NCBI GenBank assembly: GCA_007896885.1
Contig: VOIU01000001.1
Coordinates: 186,001 to 250,000, forward strand
Source: Bacteroidaceae bacterium HV4-6-C5C
Lineage (GTDB): Bacteria; Bacteroidota; Bacteroidia; Bacteroidales; Bacteroidaceae
Direction: 5' to 3'
Length of the DNA stretch: 64,000 nt
Below the pieces are notes generated by a model. The model had not been told where the DNA came from, did no database searches, and was given only the letters and a program-made list of their open reading frames with translations. Shown in pieces: positions 9,365-17,352 of this stretch. The position numbers and the translations under genes are program-made. Every line of letters begins with the position of its first letter. Position 1 is the stretch's first letter.

Positions 9365-10907
9365 ATGAAAAAATTACTTATTTTGGATTTTATTTGTCAG
9401 TATTCCGTTATTAGCATCTTCGTGTCAAAGTAGCTATGAAAATGATTCTGGAGATTGTAGTTCCCAGTCTATAGTATTTGAAGCACGTTCATATTTTGAA
9501 AATTATATTTCCAAAATGAATCAAGTGAAAGATGAAATTGTTGGGTTACATCCGGGTAATATTGTACCAGAATGGGATAAGGTAAAAGTTACAACCCAAT
9601 CCGGCACCATCTGTGTAAATGTTCCTTTTATTGCACAAATTACGTATGAAGGTTCGTTTTTTGTGCAAGATGGCAATACTGATTCTCCATCTCCCAAAGA
9701 GACTTATTATACAGCTCTCTATCAAAGGTTAATTGTAGTAAAAGATATTACTCAAAATAAAATTAGTTGCTATATTGCAACTATGATTCCAGATAAGAAG
9801 AATGCGACAATGGATGCCTTTAAAATAGATAAAATGTTTTATAGCGGTGACTTGTATACCCATTTTAGCGGTACGGTTATTTATTCCACTGTAGGCACAA
9901 ATTACACAATTGTTGTTGAGAAATACAATAATGGAGAAAAATATGAAAACGTTTCTTTGTTTAAATCTACAAAAGCAAGCTATCAAACCGATCTAAAAGA
10001 TATGTCCGCAATTATTAGCGCATCAAATATTAAAAGAAAAATCGGCACCCAAACAAAGGCAATGGATAAAAAGGAACAAGTAGCTGCTGAGATTGAATTA
10101 CCAGAAGTCGTAGTTATTTACGACGGAGGTGGTGGAGGTGGACCCGACTTCCAATGGCCTACAGATGAACCTGACAATTACTGGCCTGAATCACCGACAT
10201 CAGTTCCTCCTCCAACTTCCGGTGGCGGAGGAGGAGGATACAATGGAAATAATGGAAATAATAATAATTCGGAAGGAGATGATAACGACCCCTGTGTTTC
10301 CGCACAATTGCTTACAGGAAACAAAGACTTTAAGCAAAGAGCGAACTCTATATTTACAAATCTCAAAAACACAAAACTAGAAGATGGGTGGATGAGAAAC
10401 ACCGCGGGAGAACTAATAAAACCTAAGTCAGCAACCCAAAATAACTTAACTTACAATAGCGATGATTTAAAAAAAACTCAGATTACAGAAGACTTTCATT
10501 CCCATCCGTCAAAGAAGGGTGCACCAACGCTATCCTATGACGACGTAATGAGTTTGATGAGAATGTATAATAAGGGACAACTAGATGTAGATAACTTTAC
10601 TTGTGGCGTTATTACCTCAACCGGTTGTTTTGTCGTGGTAATCAGTGATGAAGAAAAGTTTAAAAACTTCGCTCAGATTGCAAATGATAATAAGAAGCAA
10701 GTTGACCTCTCTACCGATATGTTTTTGTATTCAGAGCTCGACCCCGAAAAAGCAAATACTGCCGAGAAATGGGCAAACAGATTTATGGATATAATGAACC
10801 GCTGGAATTCCGGATTGAGTTTTATTGTAGCTCCTTCAAATAGTTCGTCCACATCTTTGGGAGATTTCAAGGTTCATAGCAAATCAAGCAGTAACTGTAA
10901 TAAATAA
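9365..10907 (+). CDS. Lipoprotein with JAMM/JAB-like C-terminal domain; start out of frame
   Basis: The uninterrupted ATG-initiated frame is 9516-10907 (463 residues). Upstream codons of the same frame, from 9369, encode a clear lipoprotein signal peptide (NYLFWILFVSIPLLASSC), but this frame has no ATG before 9516. The only well-placed ATG, at 9365, is in another frame and stops at 9431; removing one A from the A6 run at 9368-9373 would join it to the signal peptide. Numbered from 9516, a beta-rich N-terminal part is followed by a Gly/Pro-rich linker (about 205-250), then a domain with His328-x-His330, Ser340 and Asp343 and an upstream LEDGWM glutamate, resembling a JAMM metalloprotease (spacing 9 rather than the usual 7). 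A DUF6705-like gene follows after 5 bases. Function unknown; true frameshift, slippage or sequencing error are all possible. Confidence 0.7.
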
Positions 10908-10912
10908 AAAAC

Positions 10913-11497
10913 ATGAAACGATTATTACTAATTATAATGTTGATCATGCCATGTTGCATGATTTACGCACAATACAGTAGCGACAGCTATCTGGGTACAT
11001 GGGTTTATCAATCCAAAGATACTATATTTACTATTAAAATTCAAAAAACAATTTTAAACGAAAAGGAACTCATAGTTGGTGGATATTCCTTAAAAGTAAA
11101 AGGTGTGCTTACTGATAATTATATCGGAAATCCACCAGCAAACTGGGAACCTACTACCATGGCACAAAACAATGATATTTATCTATTCGGTAAATATGGA
11201 GTAGATGAAGGAAAGTCATTAGTCGCAATATCATTTTACGACCAGAGAAAAAAGCATTTCGAGGGAAAGGTACCCATGGGCGGAGGAAAGATGGAATTAA
11301 TCTCCCCTACCCAATTACACTGGGTATTGAATGAAGAACAAGGCATTGCCAATCGGGAAGGGTCACCTTATGGAGACTTCAAGCCTATCGGTTTCTCAGT
11401 ACCTACGAATGTGATTATGACAAAAGAAGAACTAAAACCACACATACCTAAAGAACCAGGAATTCCAATCACTTCACCTATAATAATAAAAAAATAG
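10913..11497 (+). CDS. Small secreted protein, DUF6705-like
   Basis: A 194-residue protein with a signal peptide (MKRLLLIIMLIMPCCMIYA, then Q, a typical signal peptidase I site in this group; the double cysteine leaves lipidation possible). The mature part opens with YLGTWVYQSKDTIFTIKIQK, a beta-rich, lipocalin-like look that resembles the DUF6705 family of Bacteroidota, whose role I do not know. It starts 5 bases after the JAMM-like lipoprotein gene, so the two are almost certainly co-transcribed and translationally coupled. A partner or immunity role is a guess from this pairing only. The ATG at 10913 gives a normal signal peptide. Confidence 0.7.
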   Translation: MKRLLLIIMLIMPCCMIYAQYSSDSYLGTWVYQSKDTIFTIKIQKTILNEKELIVGGYSLKVKGVLTDNYIGNPPANWEPTTMAQNNDIYLFGKYGVDEGKSLVAISFYDQRKKHFEGKVPMGGGKMELISPTQLHWVLNEEQGIANREGSPYGDFKPIGFSVPTNVIMTKEELKPHIPKEPGIPITSPIIIKK

Positions 11498-11505
11498 AAA
11501 AGACA

Positions 11506-11560
11506 ATCTGTGGCGTACCTTTTTGTAGATATTTTCCATACTAAATAGTACGCTACAGAT
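11506..11560 (+). terminator. Terminator-like inverted repeat after the DUF6705-like gene
   Basis: Arms 11506-11518 (ATCTGTGGCGTAC) and 11548-11560 pair over 13 bases with one G-T wobble around a 29-base loop. It starts 9 bases after the stop codon. There is no T-tract, so factor-independent termination is uncertain. Confidence 0.4.
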
Positions 11561-11656
11561 GGATCATAAAAGATAAAAAAGAGATCAAATAGAGCAGTTT
11601 ACGTCTACTAATCCAAGCACTCTTCTATTCATCCCCTCCTGGAGTTTTTTTGCGTA

Positions 11657-11763
11657 TTTTAATTGCACTGCTTGCACCAATGGTGCTAAAGTTTTAATAT
11701 ACAACATGATACACAGGTGCAATTAAGGGAAACAGCAGGGTGCAATTAAATTTAATTGCACCC
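11657..11763. repeat. Cluster of GGTGCAATTAA repeats and palindromes
   Basis: Contains TTTTAATTGCAC (11657-11668), a GCACCA-A-TGGTGC inverted repeat (11674-11686), GGTGCAATTAA (11716-11726) and a perfect 26-base palindrome at 11738-11763 with half-site GGGTGCAATTAAA. The same 9-11 base element thus recurs four times in both orientations within about 110 bases. It could be a multi-site operator, a recombination site or decayed mobile DNA. Confidence 0.65.
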
Positions 11764-11853
11764 AACATAAAAGAGAGAAAACAGAACGTATTATACTGAT
11801 ATATAACATAATACACCTCACAAAGCTGAGTGTAAGTAAGATTTTAGGTGCTA

Positions 11854-11893
11854 AATTTATACATGAAAAACAAGCTTTTTATATGTATAAATT
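11854..11893. repeat. Hairpin in the intergenic region
   Basis: AATTTATACAT at 11854-11864 pairs with ATGTATAAATT at 11883-11893, and the stem is extended inward by AAAAA/TTTTT. It is not close to the end of any gene. Role unknown. Confidence 0.5.
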
Positions 11894-12218
11894 CAGATTT
11901 TTAATATCATTTCTTCATTTTTCAGTAGACCAATTAATGCTATGTAGCGAATTCACCCCACAACACAGAGCCGTATTATTTATACTATTAACCTATTCTG
12001 CTCCTCTATATGGGCAAGTTATGGTTGTTCCCAATATCAGGAAATGATGGTTTCTAACGTAGGAAATCACAGTTCCTCTATATAGAAATGATTGTAACTA
12101 ATAATGAGAACCAGCATGCCTCCTTATGGGAATTAGTTTGCTTCCGGAATGAGTGACTCAAACTCATATCAGAAGAAGAAAAAAGAAGAAAAGGAAAAGG
12201 CTATCAGATAAAAAGATG

Positions 12219-12226
12219 TAACTTTG
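12219..12226 (+). promoter_or_regulatory. -7 promoter box of the PEP-binding gene
   Basis: TAACTTTG fits TAnnTTTG and lies 53 bases before the ATG at 12279. No TTTG is seen at -33. Confidence 0.5.
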
Positions 12227-12278
12227 TAAGTAGTCGATTATAAAAGTTAGTCTTTAGAACTGCAAAAAGAAATAGTCC

Positions 12279-15239
12279 ATGCTCAGTAAACTTAAATTAA
12301 ATCAACTCTATTTCCGGGATACCCAATTCGCCAATCTGATGACACGGCGTATTTTCAACATTCTGTTGATTGCCAATCCGTATGATGCTTTCATGCTTGA
12401 AGATGACGGACGTATCGACGAGAAAATATTCAATGAATATACTTCACTTTCCTTACGTTATCCACCGCGCTTTAATCAGGTATCTACTTATGAAGAGGCT
12501 ATCACTCAACTTTCCACCATCCCTTATGATCTCATCATTTATATGCCCGGCACAGGAGAGAACGAGAGTTTCGATGTAGCCAGATATATTAAAAGGCTTT
12601 ATAAGAGTATCCCGATGGTTATTCTGACTCCTTTCAGTCACGGCATTACCAAACGAATCGCAAACGAGGATTTAAGTCTGTTTGAGTATATTTTCTGTTG
12701 GCTGGGCAACACCGACTTATTAGTCTCTATCATTAAATTGATAGAAGACAAGATGAATCTGGAGCATGATGTGAATGAAGTCGGCGTCCAACTAATCTTG
12801 TTAGTGGAAGACGGCATACGCTTTTACTCTTCTATCTTACCCAATCTCTATAAATTTGTTTTAAAGCAAAGCCAGGAATTTTCGACTGAAGCATTGAACG
12901 CCCACCAGCGAACACTAAGAATGCGCGGGCGCCCTAAGATTGTTTTGGCACGAACCTATGAAGAGGCCATAACAATCTATCAACAATATAACAATAATGT
13001 ACTGGGAGTGATAACCGATGTACGCTTCCCTAAAGACGGATCAAAAGACTCGCTTGCGGGTATCAAGCTATGTGCCGAGATACGCAATCAGGATCCTTTC
13101 GTCCCTCTTATTATTCAATCGTCGGAAATAGAGAATACGGCATACGCGGCAAAATACGGAGCAGCCTTTATAGACAAGAACTCGAAGAAAATGGATGTGG
13201 ATTTGCGAAGAGCTGTATCCGAGAATTTCGGTTTCGGAGATTTTGTATTCCGTAACCCGGATACGCTGGAAGAGATTGCCCGCGTAAAGAACCTTATAGA
13301 ATTGCAGAACATCATCTTTGCAGTACCGGCTGAGTCTTTTCTTTATCACATCAGTCGCAACCATATTAGCCGTTGGTTATATTCACGGGCTATGTTTCCG
13401 GTAGCGGAATTTTTAAAACCGATTACATGGAACAGTCTGCAGGACGTCGATGCGCACAGAAAGATTATCTTTGAGGCGATCGTCAAGTATCGCAAGATGA
13501 AAAACCAGGGAGTGGTAGCAGTGTTCAAACGTGACCGCTTCGACCGTTATTCAAATTTTGCACGGATAGGCGACGGCTCTTTAGGTGGTAAGGGACGTGG
13601 TTTGGCCTTTATTGATAATATGGTAAAACATCATCCGGATTTTGAAGAGTTTGAAAATGCACATATCGCCATTCCCAAGACAGTTGTACTCTGTACGGAT
13701 GTCTTCGATGAGTTTATGGATACAAACAACTTGTACCAGATAGCACTTTCGGATGCAGACGACGACACCATTTTACGCTATTTTCTTAAGGCAAAATTAC
13801 CGGACAGACTAGTGGAAGATTTCTTCACGCTATTTGATGTGGTAAAGTCACCGATTGCCATCAGGTCATCCTCGCTATTGGAAGACTCGCATTATCAGCC
13901 TTTCGCCGGAATATATAACACCTACATGATTCCTTATCTTGACGATAAATACGAAATGCTTCGTATGCTCTCCGACGCCATTAAAGGAGTATATGCCTCA
14001 GTGTACTTCAAAGATAGCAAGGCATACATGCAGGCTACCAGCAACGTCATCGATCAAGAAAAGATGGCGGTTATTCTTCAAGAAGTTGTAGGAAACTCAT
14101 ACAATGATCGCTACTATCCGTCCATGTCGGGTGTAGCACGTTCGCTAAATTACTATCCTTTGGGAAACGAACTGGCGGAAGAAGGCATTGTCAACTTGGC
14201 TCTCGGATTGGGAAAATACATTGTCGATGGAGGTGTCACGCTGCGATTTTCACCGTATCACCCGCATCAGATATTACAGACCAGCGAAATGGAGATCGCA
14301 TTAAAAGAGACCCAGACCCGTTTTTATGCGTTAGACCTAAAAAATATAGGACAGGATTTTTCCATTGATGATGGCTTCAATCTCTTAAAATTACATGTAA
14401 AAGAGGCCGAAAAAGATGGCTCGCTAATGTATCTTGCTTCCACATACGACCCTTATGACCAGATTATCCGGGATGGATTATATCCGGGAGGACGGAAAGT
14501 AATCACATTCGCTAACATCCTCCAGCATGATGTATTCCCTTTGGCACGTATTCTTCAGATGGTTTTAAAATATAGCCAGCAAGAGATGAAGCGGCCGGTG
14601 GAAATAGAGTTCGCTGTCAATATGAATCGGGAAGTTGATAAAAGCGGAACATTCTACCTCTTGCAAATCCGCCCGATAGTGGACAGTAAGGAAATTCTGG
14701 ATGAAGACTTATCAGTTGTCCCCGACAACAAGCTTCTGCTTCGTTCGAAGAATTCGTTGGGACATGGCATCATGAACGATATTTATGATATTGTATATGT
14801 AAAAACCGATAATTATAGTGCCGCACACAATCAGGAAATTGCGTGGGAGATAGAGAAGCTGAACACGAAGTTTCTCAATAATAAAAAGAATTATGTACTT
14901 GTAGGGCCAGGTCGTTGGGGTAGTAATGATACATGGTTGGGTATACCTGTAAAGTGGCCTCATATTTCGGCCGCCCGTGTGATTGTTGAAGCGGGCTTAA
15001 CCAATTATCGTGTCGACCCAAGTCAAGGCACTCACTTTTTCCAAAACTTAACCTCATTCGGAGTGGGCTATTTCACCATTAATGCTTTTATGAATGATGG
15101 AATATACAATCAGGAGTTTCTCAATGCACAACCGGCAGTTCATGAAACGGAATATTTAAGGCATGTACATTTTGATCGACCGATTATAGTTAAAATGGAT
15201 GGAAGAAAGAAAGAGGGAGTCGTATTCATACCCGAATAA
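12279..15239 (+). CDS. Receiver-domain / PEP-pyruvate-binding (PPDK_N) fusion protein
   Basis: A 986-residue cytosolic protein. Residues about 25-160 look like a degenerate receiver fold (YMPG where the acceptor Asp would be). Residues about 165-320 look like a receiver with an acidic pair (LLVEDG), a candidate phosphoacceptor Asp247 (ITDVRFP) and a lysine (FIDKNSK). A PPDK N-terminal ATP-grasp domain follows: SLGGKGRG near 435, IRSSSLLEDS near 530, QIRPIV near 795. The last 190 residues carry GPGRWGS (about 877) and QGTHFFQN (about 915), a domain I do not recognise. The usual phosphohistidine swivelling domain and PEP/pyruvate TIM barrel of PEP synthase are absent, so a plain PEP synthase label would be wrong. 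The role is unknown, possibly regulated phosphotransfer. Confidence 0.8.
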   Translation: MLSKLKLNQLYFRDTQFANLMTRRIFNILLIANPYDAFMLEDDGRIDEKIFNEYTSLSLRYPPRFNQVSTYEEAITQLSTIPYDLIIYMPGTGENESFDVARYIKRLYKSIPMVILTPFSHGITKRIANEDLSLFEYIFCWLGNTDLLVSIIKLIEDKMNLEHDVNEVGVQLILLVEDGIRFYSSILPNLYKFVLKQSQEFSTEALNAHQRTLRMRGRPKIVLARTYEEAITIYQQYNNNVLGVITDVRFPKDGSKDSLAGIKLCAEIRNQDPFVPLIIQSSEIENTAYAAKYGAAFIDKNSKKMDVDLRRAVSENFGFGDFVFRNPDTLEEIARVKNLIELQNIIFAVPAESFLYHISRNHISRWLYSRAMFPVAEFLKPITWNSLQDVDAHRKIIFEAIVKYRKMKNQGVVAVFKRDRFDRYSNFARIGDGSLGGKGRGLAFIDNMVKHHPDFEEFENAHIAIPKTVVLCTDVFDEFMDTNNLYQIALSDADDDTILRYFLKAKLPDRLVEDFFTLFDVVKSPIAIRSSSLLEDSHYQPFAGIYNTYMIPYLDDKYEMLRMLSDAIKGVYASVYFKDSKAYMQATSNVIDQEKMAVILQEVVGNSYNDRYYPSMSGVARSLNYYPLGNELAEEGIVNLALGLGKYIVDGGVTLRFSPYHPHQILQTSEMEIALKETQTRFYALDLKNIGQDFSIDDGFNLLKLHVKEAEKDGSLMYLASTYDPYDQIIRDGLYPGGRKVITFANILQHDVFPLARILQMVLKYSQQEMKRPVEIEFAVNMNREVDKSGTFYLLQIRPIVDSKEILDEDLSVVPDNKLLLRSKNSLGHGIMNDIYDIVYVKTDNYSAAHNQEIAWEIEKLNTKFLNNKKNYVLVGPGRWGSNDTWLGIPVKWPHISAARVIVEAGLTNYRVDPSQGTHFFQNLTSFGVGYFTINAFMNDGIYNQEFLNAQPAVHETEYLRHVHFDRPIIVKMDGRKKEGVVFIPE

Positions 15240-15297
15240 GCAGTTTTGTTGTGATGTAGCAAAAGCGTTTTGCAAAGTTTGTTTCGTACAAGAAACC

Positions 15298-15385
15298 CTG
15301 CCTTAATGAAGAATCAGGTCTTACAAAACGCCTTTGTCAAGAAATAAAATATCAAAAGCTCTACCTTAATGAAGAATCAAGGTAG
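15298..15385. repeat. Duplicated CCTTAATGAAGAATCA element
   Basis: CTGCCTTAATGAAGAATCAGG (15298-15318) is nearly repeated at 15361-15382 as CTACCTTAATGAAGAATCAAGG. The second copy forms a CTACCTT/AAGGTAG hairpin that overlaps the stop codon of the phosphoesterase gene. A further inverted pair GCGTTTTG/CAAAACGC (15265-15272, 15324-15331) lies between the convergent genes. It may work as a bidirectional terminator. Confidence 0.6.
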
Positions 15386-16327
15386 TCTTGAATTGTGCAA
15401 TTCGATAATAACGACTTCACTGGGGGCAAACAACCGCATGTTCTTCCGGGAAGTACCGATACCGTTAGTTATGATCACAGGTATGTGACTCGAGTTAGTC
15501 TTTAGTCCCGTACGGAACCGTTGCCCGTAATGGGACGGTAGTACCGGTGCATAACCGAATAAAGTAATTTGACCGCCATGTGTATGCCCTGCCAATACCA
15601 AGTCGGTATACGTAATGGGAACATCTTCGGCATAATCAGGAGTATGCGTCAATAAAATGACAAAGTCAGTCGGTGAGAGCCCCAAGGTTGGAGACTTACC
15701 ATTCTCTTTTAAGTCGAAGGGGTTACGAACACCTGCTATTATTATCTGCTGCCCGTTACGTCTCAACGTATCGACTTTATGCTCCAGCACGCGGATACCG
15801 TTGCGTTGCATTTCATCGATAATCAGTTCATGACATCGCTCATAGTCATTGTTTCCCATCACCGCATATATCCCCTTTGTTGTGTTCACTTTAGCAAGCG
15901 CGGAGATCAACGGGCGGACATACTCACAACCCTCCTGATAATCGCCACCCATCAGTAAGGCATCTACGTGCTCATCATTTAGTAGACGCACCAGGCTATT
16001 CAGTCCTTTCTCCTTAAACAAACTTTTGTAATGCAGATCGGAGATGAAAGCGATACGGAATCCATCAAATTCTTTTGGGACATCCCGATGATAAAAGTGG
16101 TAATTGCGGATACGGCTGATGCCTTTATAACGTGATGAGACTCCTTTTTTAAAAGAAGTCACCAACAAAGTATCCGGCAAGTACAGCTTCACCCGACCGT
16201 CCGATTTCTTCAACTGCAATACGCTTCCCGTCCGGTTTTGCAGATCGGAAGCCACTAATGCCCGCTTCGACTGACAGGAAGCGAACAGCATTAAAAGCAA
16301 TAAAAGTAAGTAGAACTGTTTTTTCAT
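15377..16327 (-). CDS. Metallophosphoesterase, lipoprotein (YkuE-like)
   Basis: A 316-residue protein taken from the ATG at 16327, because MKKQFYLLLLLLMLFASC is a textbook lipoprotein signal; the frame continues 20 codons upstream (to 16387) but that would bury the signal. The metallophosphoesterase motifs are all present: ISDLHY, GGDY, GNNDYE and AGHTHGGQ, which bind two metal ions. YkuE-type proteins are envelope phosphoesterases, some acting on UDP-sugar or lipid substrates. It converges with the PEP-binding gene and diverges from menA. The substrate is not known. Confidence 0.88.
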   Translation of the reverse strand: MKKQFYLLLLLLMLFASCQSKRALVASDLQNRTGSVLQLKKSDGRVKLYLPDTLLVTSFKKGVSSRYKGISRIRNYHFYHRDVPKEFDGFRIAFISDLHYKSLFKEKGLNSLVRLLNDEHVDALLMGGDYQEGCEYVRPLISALAKVNTTKGIYAVMGNNDYERCHELIIDEMQRNGIRVLEHKVDTLRRNGQQIIIAGVRNPFDLKENGKSPTLGLSPTDFVILLTHTPDYAEDVPITYTDLVLAGHTHGGQITLFGYAPVLPSHYGQRFRTGLKTNSSHIPVIITNGIGTSRKNMRLFAPSEVVIIELHNSRLP

Positions 16328-16333
16328 CACCGA

Positions 16334-16341
16334 CAAAAGTA
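16334..16341 (-). promoter_or_regulatory. -7 promoter box of the phosphoesterase
   Basis: Minus-strand TACTTTTG (TAnnTTTG) ends 6 bases before the ATG at 16327, giving a very short or absent leader. This supports the start at 16327 over 16387. Confidence 0.5.
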
Positions 16342-16373
16342 TGAAGATAATCTTGTAATCACGCATTTTCATG

Positions 16374-16381
16374 TACATTTG
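16374..16381 (+). promoter_or_regulatory. -7 promoter box of menA
   Basis: TACATTTG fits TAnnTTTG, 23 bases before the menA ATG. Confidence 0.5.
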
Positions 16382-16404
16382 TCCCACAATTAAAACAGGT
16401 AATA

Positions 16405-17295
16405 ATGGAGAATATCAAGCAAAACTCTATCCATGCATGGTTTTTGGCAGCACGCCCCAAGACATTAACCGGAGCAGTAATCCCCGTATTGGTGGGCAGC
16501 GCACTGGCTTTTGCCGATTATAGCTTTCACCTGATTCCAGCTCTCCTATGTGCCTGCTTTGCATGTGGTATGCAAATTGCTGCAAATTTTATTAATGATT
16601 TATACGACTATTTAAAGGGAACCGACCGCGAAGATCGTCTCGGGCCGGAACGTGCATGTGCGCAGGGATGGATAAGCGCCAAAGCAATGAAAACAGGAAT
16701 AGCTTTTACCGTAGCTTTATCGTGCATCTTCGGATGTGGCCTGCTTTTTTGGGGAGGCTGGGAACTTGTTATTCTAGGAGCATTTTGTGTCGTCTTCGCC
16801 TTTCTCTATACTTTTTTCCTTTCTTATCAAGGATTGGGAGATATTCTGGTCTTAATCTTTTTTGGGTTTGTTCCTGTGAGTGGCACTTATTATGTACAGA
16901 CGCATGCCATAACCATCGACGTGCTCATTGCATCATTAGTCTGCGGGCTGATTATCAATACTCTTCTAGTTGTCAATAACTATAGAGATCGCGAACAAGA
17001 TGCTATCAGCGGTAAGCTGACTCTGATTGTCCGCTTTGGAGGTAAGTTTGGAGAATACTTTTATCTCTGTCTTGGCATTATAGCTTCAATCTCATGCTTA
17101 TACTTTATAATTGAAAATAGGCTTGCTGCGGCAATTCTACCACAAATATATCTGCTCCCGCACATCATTACGTGGCAGCGGATGGTAAAGATAAAGAATG
17201 GCAAAAAATTAAACAGCATATTAGGTGAAACTTCACGTAATATGCTGCTTATGGGATTTCTATTAAGTATAGGGTTAATATTGAGTACTTTATAA
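16405..17295 (+). CDS. menA: 1,4-dihydroxy-2-naphthoate polyprenyltransferase
   Basis: A 296-residue UbiA-family membrane prenyltransferase with about eight hydrophobic helices. The first Asp-rich motif NDLYDYLKGTD is near residues 64-74 and a second (NNYRDREQD) near 191-199; both bind Mg2+ and the polyprenyl diphosphate. MenA attaches the isoprenoid tail to DHNA in menaquinone synthesis, and the opening ARPKTL and the GPERA segment after the first motif are typical of MenA. Menaquinone serves fumarate respiration in Bacteroides. No other men genes are nearby; it stands alone between divergent and convergent neighbours. Confidence 0.93.
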   Translation: MENIKQNSIHAWFLAARPKTLTGAVIPVLVGSALAFADYSFHLIPALLCACFACGMQIAANFINDLYDYLKGTDREDRLGPERACAQGWISAKAMKTGIAFTVALSCIFGCGLLFWGGWELVILGAFCVVFAFLYTFFLSYQGLGDILVLIFFGFVPVSGTYYVQTHAITIDVLIASLVCGLIINTLLVVNNYRDREQDAISGKLTLIVRFGGKFGEYFYLCLGIIASISCLYFIIENRLAAAILPQIYLLPHIITWQRMVKIKNGKKLNSILGETSRNMLLMGFLLSIGLILSTL

Positions 17296-17352
17296 AAGTA
17301 ACTTACTCTTTTGTTTTATTGATCCCTCATTAATATATTCTATAAGAAAGGC

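Larger units (their letters stand above)
11498..12278. other. Gene-free stretch rich in inverted repeats
   Basis: About 780 bases without a supportable gene. It holds an imperfect terminator-like repeat (11506-11560), a cluster of GGTGCAATTAA motifs including a perfect 26-base palindrome (11657-11763), a hairpin at 11854-11893, and a promoter box at 12219. No transposase or integrase remnant could be read. Confidence 0.6.

Noticed and set aside
11657..11763. Insertion-sequence ends or CRISPR-like repeats
   Set aside because: The repeats are irregularly spaced, lack unique spacers of constant length, and no transposase or cas gene is present.
12279..15239. Phosphoenolpyruvate synthase (ppsA)
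   Set aside because: Only the ATP-binding N-terminal domain matches; the phosphohistidine domain and PEP/pyruvate barrel are absent.
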